Source: Membranipora membranacea
Taxonomy: Eukaryota > Bryozoa > Gymnolaemata > Cheilostomatida > Membraniporidae
DNA length: 64,000 bases
Direction of reading: 5' to 3'
Assembly (NCBI GenBank): GCA_914767715.1
Contig: OU612074.1
Location: 19,454,062 to 19,518,061, forward strand
A model generated the notes under the pieces. That model did no database searches, was not told where the DNA came from, and saw nothing but the letters and a program-made list of their open reading frames with translations. A program made the translations under genes and the position numbers. Of this stretch, positions 37,871 to 49,726 are shown piece after piece; position 1 is the stretch's first letter; every line of letters begins with the position of its first letter.

Positions 37871-39226
37871 TGAAGACAAAATTGAAGTTAATCCTAATCT
37901 TGCTAGAATAGATCTTGGGATAATGACTGCTACTTACACACAGGATTAATACTAATCCAGTAAGATATCTGCTACAAATCAAAATACAAGAGTCATCCTA
38001 TCTGAATGAAAGAGGAAGCAATTGCCCATAGAGGTGATGTTTATTCGGTAGAGACAGGAGGGGTCAGCAAATAATGACTTTCTGTACACCGTTGATAAGA
38101 TGTCGGGCTACAGAAGGTCAACAGCTAAAAAAAACTGAAATCTCAGATCTGTTGAAGAGCTTTGAGCATATGGGTTTCCTTTATCTGGCTGGTAATTTTC
38201 TTTTTCTTTGCCTAACGAATCGAGCCATTGCAGCCTTTTAAGGTTAATCTTACAAAATAATGATAATATAACTAAGTTTGTGTAAAACAAACGTGATCGC
38301 AAAATGTTAGGATATTGATCACCACATTATTTTTGTGTCAGTAAAGGCTGTGGTTATTTTTCTATCAACTCCAGTTCAATTATTGAATATATCATGTTTG
38401 TTTGTCAGTCATCCGGCACTATTACAAGACGACCGACTTGAATAAAGAAACACTCTCTTGTTTAGATTTTAATGAATAGAGTTATTATATACTCTAGAGT
38501 GGACAATGCAGGGCTAAAAATATCCTACTTCATCATTGCGCATTTCCATGACACGACGCAATTTGGTTGTGCATAGCTAGTACTTGTATCATTGACTTTA
38601 TCATTGAGAATATAGGAATTGGCATGAAAATTTAGTTTTTTGGAGCACTTTTAGCCAACCTTTTGAAAAAATTTTCATGTGACACCATAAAGGTCACCTG
38701 CAAGTCTGTCAGTCAGTGGACATGAAGTCGCGCTCACTAAAAATAGGCCAATCTCAAAGGCAAACCCAACATCTTATTAGCAAATACAGGGCTAGCTGGT
38801 TTTTTAACAATTGAACGTCCTTCCCAACATTATAAGGCTTGTTCTGTCTGATTTACTTATTGTCAAACATCCAGTGAGTTCATTTTATTTGTTCAGTACC
38901 AGCTAATCACAATTCCTTCCGGCAGCACACAGCTGGAGCACCAAAGCTCAGATAACAAGATGGCTGCTTGAAATATGGTTTTACCACCCAAAAAGAATGC
39001 AAATCTAAAAAAAAACAGTATTAGAAATAAATTATAATAATATAATAATTATAATTATATTCCTTCCTCAAGTAATAAGGGAAAATTAAATTATAATATA
39101 GTTCCATAATAATATGTGTAACGTAACCACACTGTGTTGTCATATTCAGGCTTATAGCAAGTTTCCATTTTGTACCGAAATACATGTGTTCATTCAGGAT
39201 CTTGAGTATTCTTCCATTTCTTTAGC
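37871..39226. other. Non-coding stretch
   Basis: Nothing recognisable apart from AT-rich tracts. A 64-codon minus-strand open frame near 38200 has no support. Confidence 0.5.
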
Positions 39227-39500
39227 TTGCTAACTAAATGCTGCCATTTATGGTTGCAAGATATTAAATTAAATGACACCAATGATCAATTTTATATTCA
39301 TTTGCATCGTTTTCCAAGGAGAGATAATCATTTAATCAAACCTCCTAATGATATTTATTTCAACAATATTGCAATAGCTTTCAACAGTATTCCGCAAGAT
39401 CTAAGATCCCTGAAGAAGAACTGAAAACTGAAACATAAACTCTGTCCTTTTTCCTATTGTATTCTTTATTGATTTTACTTGTTTTGGTATTGGGGTTAAA
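39227..39500 (+). mobile_element. LINE reverse transcriptase tail fragment
   Basis: The frame contains HLHRFPRRDNHLIKPPNDI and then AFNSIPQDLRSLKKN. This is the typical ending of many non-LTR retrotransposon proteins (R-R..H...P......N....AWNSLP..L+). The N-terminal side is lost. The call rests on this motif pattern only. Confidence 0.4.
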
Positions 39501-40239
39501 ATTGACATACTAGGAAGAACATCATTGAGATGAGATTCAATGTCATTAAAAGTGTTAACAAAACAAACTGTGGCCTTTTCCGAGGGATAGCAGATCCATT
39601 ATTTTATGAGAGCTGTGAATTTTCTGTGGCAATCTCTATTTTTTAACTTTAGTTGAGGCTTCTGAATGGCTATCAATCACAGTCGCACAATCCGACAAAT
39701 CTATTTTTCCACTTTTCTCTGAAATTTCACTACGAGCTGTGTTATTATACCATATTTAACCCCTTTTTATGTTGATTATATCAAAGTTATTTCAAATTGT
39801 TTCAACATGTGACTCAATTATATTGAACGACACTTTTGAGCTTTTTTATCGATGCCACCTTTTGTTTCATATATTTTCAAATTTTAGTCAGATTTGAATT
39901 GAACGATCATTTGACCAACATCAGGAAAATGTCAAATTGAAGCGTAAAGGATTTGCAGGTGTTTTGGTATTTGTAGATGGAACTCCTAAATAAAAAGTTC
40001 AGTAATCAAACATTTATAAATCTTTATCTGAGTCTCACAATATAAACCCAAAGTTCATTCAATTACATCTCCCATAACTGAATCTAATCATTTAATGTTA
40101 GGCAGGTGCGGCTGGAAACCAAGTTAATTACTTTTGTATAGGTTATTACTTTCTTTATGAAATAAATAATCCGGAACAAGAGAATTTTCATACTAGAATT
40201 TGGATCCGTTTATTTGATCTATTGAAAACTTATGCCTAT

Positions 40240-40835
40240 ACAGGTGGAACCTATGTGTAGCTTAGGCAGTTCCTTTGACTCTCTTCTCTCATAGTGGGTA
40301 GACATAACCACTGTTGACCTGTATGCAACATTAATGCCGATGTTAGTTTTTTATGCATGGCTGCAGGGCAAATCCCATTATTAATCACCTAATAAAATTC
40401 ATGATATCTTATTCAGGTCATGGGAATGAAAATAGATGGAGAAATTTTTATAAATATAAGATATCTACGCAGGATTTAAATTATGAAACAACTAATCCAG
40501 AGAAAGGAGGACCTTCATGCTAGGATTAGGATCGCCTGAGTTCATTTGATCTTATCGTTCATTGGTTTTTTTTCGATGGTTTACTGTAAGATATGAGATT
40601 AGCTTTTGTCTCAATCCTCTTTTATAAGCCACTAAGCCGCTAATGCCTCAAAGTAGGAAATGTATGACGACTTTTACCAACATAAGACTCAAAATTTACG
40701 TAACATTACTCAGTTTTATTGTAGTGACCTTCTTTGTTCTCTGTCAAACATATATACCACATCCTAGAATCCCAAGTCTTCCATAGTAACAATGACAAAG
40801 GAGGGATAGAAAATAACAAGAAACCCTCTATTATA
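40240..40835. repeat. Local segmental duplication, copy 1
   Basis: Shares the same order of blocks with 42185..42775: AGGCAGTTCC..TGACTCTCTTC, GGCTGCAGGG.AAATCCCATTA, ATATCTACGCAGG, CCACTAAGCCGCTA, and CCATAGTAACAATGACAAAGG. Divergence is moderate, with small gaps. A third, shorter and more diverged copy follows at about 40845-41010. Confidence 0.85.
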
Positions 40836-41010
40836 AACAAACCACTAAGCGGCTAATACATCAAAGTGGGAAATATGTGACAACTTTTACAAACATAAGA
40901 CAACAAGAAAACAAAATATTATTCAATTTACAGGTTTTTTTTGTTTATTGTTGAACTGATACAGCATCCTAGAACTTCCGGTCTTCCCTATGTCACAATG
41001 ATGAATGGTA

Positions 41011-42184
41011 AACAAAAAAAGTTCCCTGGGTCTTCAATTGATCCTGGTATTTCATTATCCGTTAGCACTGGTTGCAGATGTCAAGTTAGATGATAAGACA
41101 ACCTCATGACTATGTTCATCGTAGGCCTTCGCTCCATCACTTGTTGCAGGCTCTTCATGTACCAGCCAGTGTTTGGGTCCAATTTGATGCAGAAAGTTTT
41201 ACCACCAGTTTTCTCATGCCATCTCTTGCCATCTCGTTATGCTCACTGGTATCAAACTGGTTATGGGCTTGGGGTTGAGATTATCGATTTTCAGGTGACT
41301 AATAGTAATAATCCTAGATAGGGTATTCAGGATAAGTGGGTCACTTAATTATGGGTGACTTGTGTGATCAGTGATAACTTGATCAATCTGATCAGATTTT
41401 GAGTAGGACAACCGCTTTATGGGAAACATTATTATCAATGTTATTAAAAAACCTCCTAAACTATCGCAACTTTCAAACATCTGATCAATCAATAAATAAC
41501 CTTTGACTGCAAATCAATATTAATACACCACTCCATGTTCTATTGACACCCGCAATTAAGTGCCTCAATTCAATGCTCCATATAGTGTTCTGCCTATCTC
41601 TATAGTCTTCAAGAACATCTGATTTTCTATTTGCACACATGTTCTGTATAACGTTGAATGAATCTTTGTTCTGATTTCTGCTGATTCAGGCAAAAATCTT
41701 AGGTTCCCTGGCGTTTTAAATTAAGTGACAGATGTGTAATGACAATTTTTCAGGATTTCACAGCAATAGTCAGCTCCATATCCCAAAGTAATGAAAGAGG
41801 AAGCAGTGCCTTTTGAATTTGATCGAATGTCTACCTCAGCACTAATGACTTGAACTATCTAAAATGGTCTAGTCGCCGAGTATACAAAAACACAGATTGA
41901 TGTTTTTGGGAGATAGAATATTCATTGAATCATTGTGGGCTATGCTATGCTAAAAGTTTCACTGCCAATATGGCTTGCAAGTGCTTGGTTCAGCTTGTTT
42001 CCTCGCACACTGAGAGAAAAAGTGTTAGCCACTGTCTTAATACGCTAAACCCCTATTAACGAGTAAAACTGATACTATCCAATCAGTCAAAGTCGGAACT
42101 AAATGACCTGAAAACTTAATAGTCAATGTGAGATTATAATAACTCAAATATCTATGCTGTGAAAAAAACCTATCCCTAAACATT
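41011..42184. other. Unassigned stretch between the duplication copies
   Basis: Two overlapping plus-strand open frames at 41090..41321 and protein-like pieces on the minus strand (for example KTFCIKLDPNTGWYMKSLQQ at about 41200-41140) hint at a degraded coding or transposon fragment. I cannot assign a family. The rest looks non-coding. Confidence 0.3.
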
Positions 42185-42775
42185 TGAGCCTACGGAGTTA
42201 AGGCAGTTCCTGTGACTCTCTTCGCATATAGTAGGTAGATATAATCACTGATAACCTGCAACATTGAAGCTGAAACCTGATTTAGTTTTTGATGCGATGG
42301 CTGCAGGGTAAATCCCATTACTTCTCACACAATAAACTTCATTATATCTTACTCAGGTCATGGAAATGGAGATATTCAGTTTTTTATAAGTATTATATAT
42401 CTACGCAGGTTGGTTTATGACTTTCATTGTGAAACAAATAATCCAGTGCAAGAAAGGAGCTGCATACTAGAATTAACAGCGCCTGAGTCCATTTGATCAT
42501 TGATCATTCATTGGTCGTTTACCAATGGCTTCTTTTGAGATTCAAAATAAGCTTTTGTCTAAGTACTCTTTTATAAACCACTAAGCCGCTATTACCTCAA
42601 AGCAGGAAATGCATGACGACTTTTACCAGCGTAGAACTCAAAATTCAGGTAAACGTTACTCGGTTTTATTGTAGTGTACCTTCTTTGTTCCCGTCAAACA
42701 TCTAAACCACATCCTCGAATCTCAAGGCTTCCATAGTAACAATGACAAAGGAGGGATAGAAAAAATAAGAGCCTC
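42185..42775. repeat. Local segmental duplication, copy 2
   Basis: Second copy of the 40240..40835 segment, offset by about 1.95 kb. It ends 4 bases before the stop codon of the receptor tail exon, so it would form the 3' UTR or 3' flank of that gene. Confidence 0.85.
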
Positions 42776-43680
42776 AGTGTTAAAGAAAGTATACGTCATA
42801 TACGCTCGCTGCATCTTCATACTGAATGGAACCAGGTCTATTATTACCCCTTAAACTGTCACTGGTCTCCTCTAATGTTGAGTTAGAAACCAAAACTCTG
42901 TGGGTGTTATCACTTATTGCAGGCTGTTTGTGTGGTGCGTCGTCTCCTACTGTTGCCGTATGCTTTTGTTGTATTTCTGTGCCATGTGACTCGAGGTGAT
43001 CATGTGACTTGGGCCGCGGATAGATATTGTGGGCGGTACTTAATGTCGTTGCCATCCCAGTTGTGCTATGGTGACCCAATTGGCAGATCATATCAGATTG
43101 TTGCTGAGAAGATGAGTGTTTCTCTCTTAAAATATTTCCCCGGCATGACGCTGAAGGAGTTTGCTCTTTCCTCTGGTTTAATTTTGCGCATTTGAAATTG
43201 TCAGAAAATGATATTCCTCTTCTGTCCATCTCACGGTAACAAGAGTCCAACAAGTTAGGAGAGGGACAGGTAGGTCTTGTTAGGGACAATTCCATTGCTG
43301 CCAATGTTTTGTGTGTACTTTGTCTTCGACTGTTGGGAGATGGCATGCAGACATTCTGTTGGTAGTTGCTGATCATATCACACTCATCAATAGTACTATA
43401 GTCTGAATATGGATCTGTTGACTCTATATCTCGTAGCTCGAGTCATGATCTTGGTGAGTTTGTGCTTCTATGTCTATATCTAAAACAAAACCGTAGATAG
43501 ATAAAACATACTACGGTTGTCGCATGATAAAGAAATAACGATGATTGATGGTTAGGGGCTTAATGCTGGGATTAGTCATTTTTAGCTGATATATAAGAGC
43601 ACCAAAGTTCAGGATTGCCGCTATTTGTCGTTGGTGTTTGGACATTCATAGTCTTGGTTCAATTTTTATAGGAGTATAAA

Positions 43681-44197
43681 ATGAGTAGATACACTCTGAG
43701 TATGATCACATTTTCGATAGTGCTTTACATCCATCACATATCAGCTTGGAGACTAACATGCGCCGATGGTGAAAGAGCTGGTATGTATACCACAATCAAA
43801 CATTTGGAAAATTTTATTGGTTTTTTGATATGGAACCATATAGAATGGCTAATCATATAGGATGGCATTTTGACTGTACAAGCATTCAATGTACCTATAT
43901 GTATGACTGTACCCTTTGTTTCATTATTTTTTAGATCAATATATCATGAAAAACTCCAAAGGAAGAGGAATCACTCCGTGCAGACTGTTGTGTCAGGGAA
44001 TCATGCCCACATCTATTCATTACAGAGAAGGCTCAAGATGCCATTGTGACTTTTGCTCGATAGATCTTTTTCAAACACTGTATTCTTCTGATAGCATTAT
44101 GGATAAATTTCTGCACTCTATGGGGTGCAAGGACTTAAGATCCTTAAGAAGCATAGGGATCCTGTATTACTGTGTAGACATAATTAAACGTAGCTGA
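43681..44197 (+). CDS. Small secreted cysteine-rich protein
   Basis: Exon 1 is 43681..43780, with donor GTATGT after 33 codons plus one base. Exon 2 is 43935..44197, with acceptor TTTTTTTAG, giving 120 residues. The N-terminus (MSRYTLSMITFSIVLYIHH) is a leader, with cleavage likely near ISA. The mature part has eight cysteines, including a tight CHCDFC cluster, enough for four disulfides. I recognise no family. An AATAAA at 44322 suits this gene. It lies antisense inside the intron between the last two exons of the broken receptor. It could be a secreted effector, a hormone-like peptide or another extracellular cysteine-rich protein; nothing here decides. Confidence 0.6.
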
Positions 44198-44321
44198 TAT
44201 TCATTCTTTCCCTTTGATTACAAGAACTTTTTGTTTGATTTGATGAATACATTAATGCCTTTTGGTTTTAACTGCAACATAAGTTAAATTTGACATTTAT
44301 TGTTGGCATCACCACACAATC

Positions 44322-44327
44322 AATAAA
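44322..44327 (+). promoter_or_regulatory. Poly(A) signal AATAAA for the small secreted protein gene
   Basis: Canonical AATAAA 125 bases after the stop codon at 44197, on the same strand. Confidence 0.6.
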
Positions 44328-45879
44328 ATACATGAAATTTCATTTAGTATGGAGTAAAACTCCATTCAGTATCAGACAGCAGTAGATCTAAGTAATCAAA
44401 CCTCAGTCAATTTTCTGCTCAATACATTGTTATCACTTACTTTGTATGACAGGCTTGTTAGGTAATGGACGGGAACTTTCTACATCATAATGCATATCGC
44501 TGTCTTTACATCTAAAACAAATAAATCCTAGATATATTCAATTATCTGTATGACTAGCGTGGAATTTATCTGTATAACCGACAATATATTTTTTTGGACT
44601 AGTTTTAAGAAATCCTCCTCGGATTTAGACATGATCTCTATTGAATCGCTCTCCGATTATTATACCAACAAGCTGCCCTATTATATTGTCAATTTTTCAA
44701 AACTGACCTTATCCTTGAGCGAGATATGAAGCAGGCTAAGAATGGAAGCATAAAAGAAATGGATCCTCCTAGTATTGCAGCATAGTAGTAAGATGGAATG
44801 ATTTCTGAGGTGGTTTAGAGCTTTCTCCTCTTGAACTTTTGTTAATTGGTATTTTGGGGTCTCCTTCCTGAAGAAAAGTACTTCCTAAAATATTCGTTAA
44901 TTTGCCGTCAAATATATTACAAGGAGCAACTAAATTGACTTGCTGTCCTTACATCATTATTAGCCTAAAAAAGTCACTGTCGAAAATGATATCAATCAAA
45001 TTTGACTCGTCTGTCATAAAAAAGGAAATAAATTGTAATCATAAAATATTTAAATTCTCAATTCAGCGATTTTCATGCTAACCTGATAAAGTTGTAAGTG
45101 GGAATTGAGATCTTGTAAGAGAACCTGTCACTATTTCAGTGCATTTCAAGACTGTAGTCCATTTCTGATTTTTGCAGTAGAAGGTCTCTTGTTGTCTCTC
45201 ATTGTTTTGTAATTCATCATTAATCCCGAAACGCAAGATGCTCTATACTCAGTTGAGTTAAAACCATTCTGTGTCAATGCTGCCAAATGTGGAATCTCAT
45301 CATCATCACAGGATTCCACTACAAGTCAGAACAAAAAACTTATTGAAAGTATATATATGTTACAGAAGGCATGAAAGAAAGTAGCTTTAAGTGTTCAAAC
45401 TCTGCCTGGTGGTGGGTCTTGTCATAAAGTGCAGCCAGACCTGAGATTGTAACAACCATCAGAAAATTGGCCAAAGGTAAGGAGATTATCCACCTCAAAA
45501 TGGCAGTAAGAACAATCTATGGCGCAATCGTAATCTGATACCTTAGTTTCTATTTTTGAGATTATGCCCTTCGATATTTTGAGCTGCCTGTACCCTTAAA
45601 CTATTGAGACAACCAACATTTCCCGTTAATGATATTAGATGAGTTATTTGAGTGTTATCACATAAAAGGTCAGTAAGAATGGATGGTGAATTAATTAATT
45701 GCTGCCGAGGATAGATCTAAGTTTCAACATCAACTAAAACTTGAGTGTTGCTGAGCAACAAAAACGTGACAACAACAAGATTTCTATTTGATGGCGTTGT
45801 TTTAATGAAAAAATGCTGTTCTGACTTTTATTGTTCATATTCTTGGACATAGTGATTCAAACTCCTAAATAATGGATTG

Positions 45880-46325
45880 CAGATTTGGTATCTCTATGCT
45901 GCATTACATCTGTTCAGCGTTTTCCAGGGCTATAGGTATCATATTCCAAAAAGTGTGTAAAATTGGAGTTAGGTAGATTTAACTCAGAAAAATGATGTCA
46001 ATAGAGTTCAATGATGGTGTATCATTTTTTTTATAACTTATTGTGTCATGGCTATTATGTGAGTTAATTAGAGTAAGTTTTGGAAACAGAGGCTTTTATA
46101 TCTGGCTGAAGACACTCCAGACACATTTCTCCATGGGCTCATATGAGATTCCAAATCTGACAACCATTAGGCTCTCATCTTATCTTGTCTATTGCCTACT
46201 CCCTTCAAAGGCTAAAGGACAAGTAATGGGTTATCAGACTAATGAATGCCAGATTCGGAATCTCTATGCTTCATTACAGTAACCCACCATTTTCTAAGGC
46301 TATAGGTATCATATTCTAGAAGTTA
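45880..46325. repeat. Short local duplication in a receptor intron
   Basis: The segment TC(T/G).TATCTCTATGCTGCATTACA...GGCTATAGGTATCATATTC near 45880-45955 recurs at about 46235-46320 with modest divergence. Both copies lie in the intron between domain 2 and the sushi exon. Confidence 0.6.
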
Positions 46326-48050
46326 GTCTCTCAACCCATTTCTTGTCCATAAGCTTTTAAAAATAGGTAATTGCGTGGAATACCTGGATGTAAAACTACC
46401 TAAGAGCAAATCAGCTTACCTTTATATTTCAGCCGTACATATTCGCCTGCTTTAGAAGGCTCCTTTGACCTATATAATATTTTAAGGTTGTGGTTGCCTG
46501 TTAATCTCTCTGACTGATTTTCCACTGATGTATAGGTTTGTACGACATATGTTGAAACACTTTTATCCTTGGTTTGAATGAAGAACTGAGGATCCTCTGA
46601 GGCCGTCATGTTAACCACCTCCAAATCGAACATAACTGTTGCGGAGGCTGTTAGATTATCGGTAACTATAAATATGTCTTTTGGTTCATTGCTTTTCTGG
46701 TGATATATAACTGAAGCGTAGTCAGTGATATAGCCTTCTGGGTGTTTCATTGCATCAATAGCTGAATAGGATCTGATCATTCTAAATTCTGGATAAACTG
46801 GAAATCCAAATTGATTGATTGATTGATTTCATATATTGTCACGAGTATTAAAAAACACTATGATTTTTGTTCTGGGTGTAAACTGTCCATAAAGTAGAGT
46901 AAAAAGTGTAAAAATATATAGACTAAAGCAGATTGTTATAATAAAATACGTGAGATTGTGGAAGAGCGGAGGCTGAAGACTAATTGTGGTCAAAGTGCAC
47001 TCGGCACTTGTCTTTTGATTCAAAGACTTCTGAGAAGATTGCAATTCACCCAAAACCTCCAACCCAAACCTGCTTTAGGATGTATTAATGGGCCTGCTTT
47101 GACATAAATTTGCAATTAGGACATATTTTTATGCTGGAATATTATCACCCACAAACTGTGTAGCTGCATTGTGTAGTGAAAAACTAATAAGACACTTTTG
47201 TTGGAATCAAATGTGGTATAGTGAATACAATATCAGCCATTCAGGAAACCAATAAATAAGAGCCTCAGTCAAAGCAGAAAACCAGTGCTGAAAATAGACA
47301 AAACTCCTACCTTTGAAACTGATGATGAATCCTGGCTGGTGTTGTTTCCCTCCTTCTAATGTTATCACACATACACCATTAGAGTATACTCTCTGTTCTG
47401 AGTATGTTCCCTCCTCGTTGTTGTTGTCGATTATATTATTTTTCAAACATGGACCATTTGATGCGTTCAATCGTTGATGTTTAAAGACAATGAGGACATT
47501 TCGGAGTCCTCTAATGGTAACTTACAGATTTCCAGATCGCTTTGATTGCCATATGTGACTGGCACCATCATTTATTATATCTGTAATCCCTATGATGATC
47601 CTATTTTCATCAGCGGTTGATTTGCAAAATACAGCAGTATGCTTTTCATATGCCACATGACCATTTACAAAGAAAATAGCCAACTATGAATCACCAGAAT
47701 ATCCTCGATGATCATAACATTTAGGACGAGATGACCACAAAGTTTGCGAAATTTCAAAATTTCTTACGGAATATTAGTCACAAATTTTACTCTGATTTTA
47801 CCGCTACTATGATCAATTGCTAAGTCTTATGTTGCCCTTGACCGTGGGTGCTCTGCCATGTGCATGAGTATAATACTATATAGCTTGATGGGGTATCAGT
47901 GTGATAAGAAAAATTTGTAACGATGCAATGTTGGTGTTAATATTGGCCTTATTGTAAGACTCACCAGCTACCAACAGTGACAACTGTAAATAAATCAGCA
48001 GGAGAATAACCGCAGCACTCCTGTCAAGGCTTCGAATAACATCGACTAGT

Positions 48051-49726
48051 CTTGAATATAAGAAGAAACATAGGCTATATCCATGGATGTGTTTTGAAGT
48101 AGTAGAGCCAGGGCTATGGGTGCATAAATGGCGCAATATAGCAAGTGGGTATGGGCCACCTCACCCAGAAATTTTTCACAAAACAGGGGCAGTTTTAAGG
48201 CATTCCACCCCTTTTTGAGAAGAAAATTGAGAAGGAATTGTCCACAGGGATCTTAGTTTAACAGGGGATATCATATCCTATCCCTATTGTGCTGGAAACT
48301 AAGAATTGAAAAAAATGGTGAACATGTTATGGAGTGTGGAAACAGAAAAAATATGGAAAATTTCCAATTAAAATAGCGGTTAAAAAGAACCCAAGGGAGT
48401 TTTAAGGACTAGATCTAATTATATGCTTACAGGAAAGAAGAGGATTTAAACAGTCATAAAAATGTATGATATTGTTGTAGTTGTAAAAAAGCCTACTTGT
48501 TTTGTTATAATCAAATTGATCATTAATAATCAATGAAAAAAACCCATACGCAGTAGCTCTCAATTGTGTATGGGATTTCACACTGATAATCAATTTTATT
48601 ACGGAACAAGTCTCACTTTTTTATCTATTGCCCATAAAAAGATTTAATTATAGTAATTGGTGTGAGAAATTTTTCATCAAAACTCTGATTTGATAGACCA
48701 CCACAGAGATGGGTTTTGGGAGAGATGTCATGAACTTGCCAACCGTGAACTTACACAAGGTCAATGGCCATGGCCTGGCCATGGCGGTGAAAGATAGCTC
48801 ACATGTTTCGGTTTTAGATGTATTGATTGACTCTAAACCTCATAACAAGCAGACATTTGCCATTGAAAACAACTACATCAGTGTTATACCTTCATGATCC
48901 CTACATTCAAACCAAAGAGGCCCAATGAGCACTTGTTTTGATGAACATAAAAAGATTCTAGTCATCTGTATTTATGACACTTATGGTAAGTTTAGGAGTG
49001 TTTTTCAAAATTGGCATGCTGAAAATTTGGCCCCTTGCCCTACCTACGAATTTGTCACTGCATGTACATATAATGCATAATGTAAATGTAATAGGTAAAT
49101 ATATTTATTAAGATTAACATATTGCTTTGAATCTAAAAAAAAGATATCTTGAATGGGTGAATGTAATATATAACAACAAAGATATGACTATCTAGCGTAG
49201 ATACTGCTCTGGTATGATTAAAAAAATTATGATGCTCAATCTCAAAACCATCATCGACGTAAATTTGTCTGAGTTACTTTTCTTTTTGTGACTGGGTGAT
49301 TAAATTAATTAAACAGCTATGATCTCGTGCTGTTTTTTAATTTTTTTAATTTACTACATGTAAGATTTGATGTATTGATAAGGCCACACCAAATCAATGT
49401 CTTGGTCTAGGTGAACCGCCCGCCTGGGAGTTGTGCTCCCATATCATACAAAAGCCGCCATCCGCCAGCAGTACTTAACAGAATTATACAATAATTGAGG
49501 CGGATAGTTAAAATAATATGCCTCCTGACGCTAGTACATTACATTGCAAATTATATTTTATTTTATAATTTTCCGCCACAAAAAGTTGCTATATCTATAA
49601 AAAAAAATTGTCAAAAGTACTAAAAACATGCGAAACAAAATATCCTTTATAGCTTTGTACAAAGAAGTGTGAAAGCAAAAATTTGGTAACATCTTTGACC
49701 TATCTTCAAAACTCAGAAAAACACAA
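48051..49726. other. Mostly non-coding stretch
   Basis: Contains one 62-codon plus-strand open frame at 48709..48897 (MGFGRDVMNLPTVNLHKVNG) whose composition is protein-like but which has no family likeness. It holds a short palindromic run, ATGGCCATGGCCTGGCCATGGC-like, at about 48767-48787. Nothing else was recognised. Confidence 0.4.

Larger units (their letters stand above)
42780..48050 (-). pseudogene. Immune-type receptor with sushi domain and ITIM tail, broken
   Basis: Exons on the minus strand: leader 48050..47965 (VILLLIYLQLSLLVAG, no ATG in frame); domain 1 from about 47750 to 47311; domain 2 46797..46420, with N-glycosylation sites NLTAS and NMTAS; sushi/CCP 45318..45125, with four cysteines and the closing FYCKNQKW...LKC; transmembrane 44804..44708 (YYYAAILGGSISFMLPFLAC); short cytoplasmic exon 44511..44441 (HYD, RPLPNKP); and tail 43479..42780. 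The junctions from the sushi exon through the tail agree in phase (1, 1, 2, 1). The tail has SDYSTI, which fits the ITIM pattern S-x-Y-x-x-I, and more tyrosines near its end. Lesions: TAG and TAA in domain 1, a one-base loss in the sushi exon (194 nt where phase needs 195), and a one-base shift early in the tail after SSYEI. Family members would be inhibitory or recognition receptors; this copy is probably dead or mis-assembled. Confidence 0.72.

Noticed and set aside
47515..47529. A genuine 15-nt intron in the receptor.
   Set aside because: Too short for animal splicing as known; a nonsense mutation in a gene with other lesions is simpler. Kept as a finding to check.
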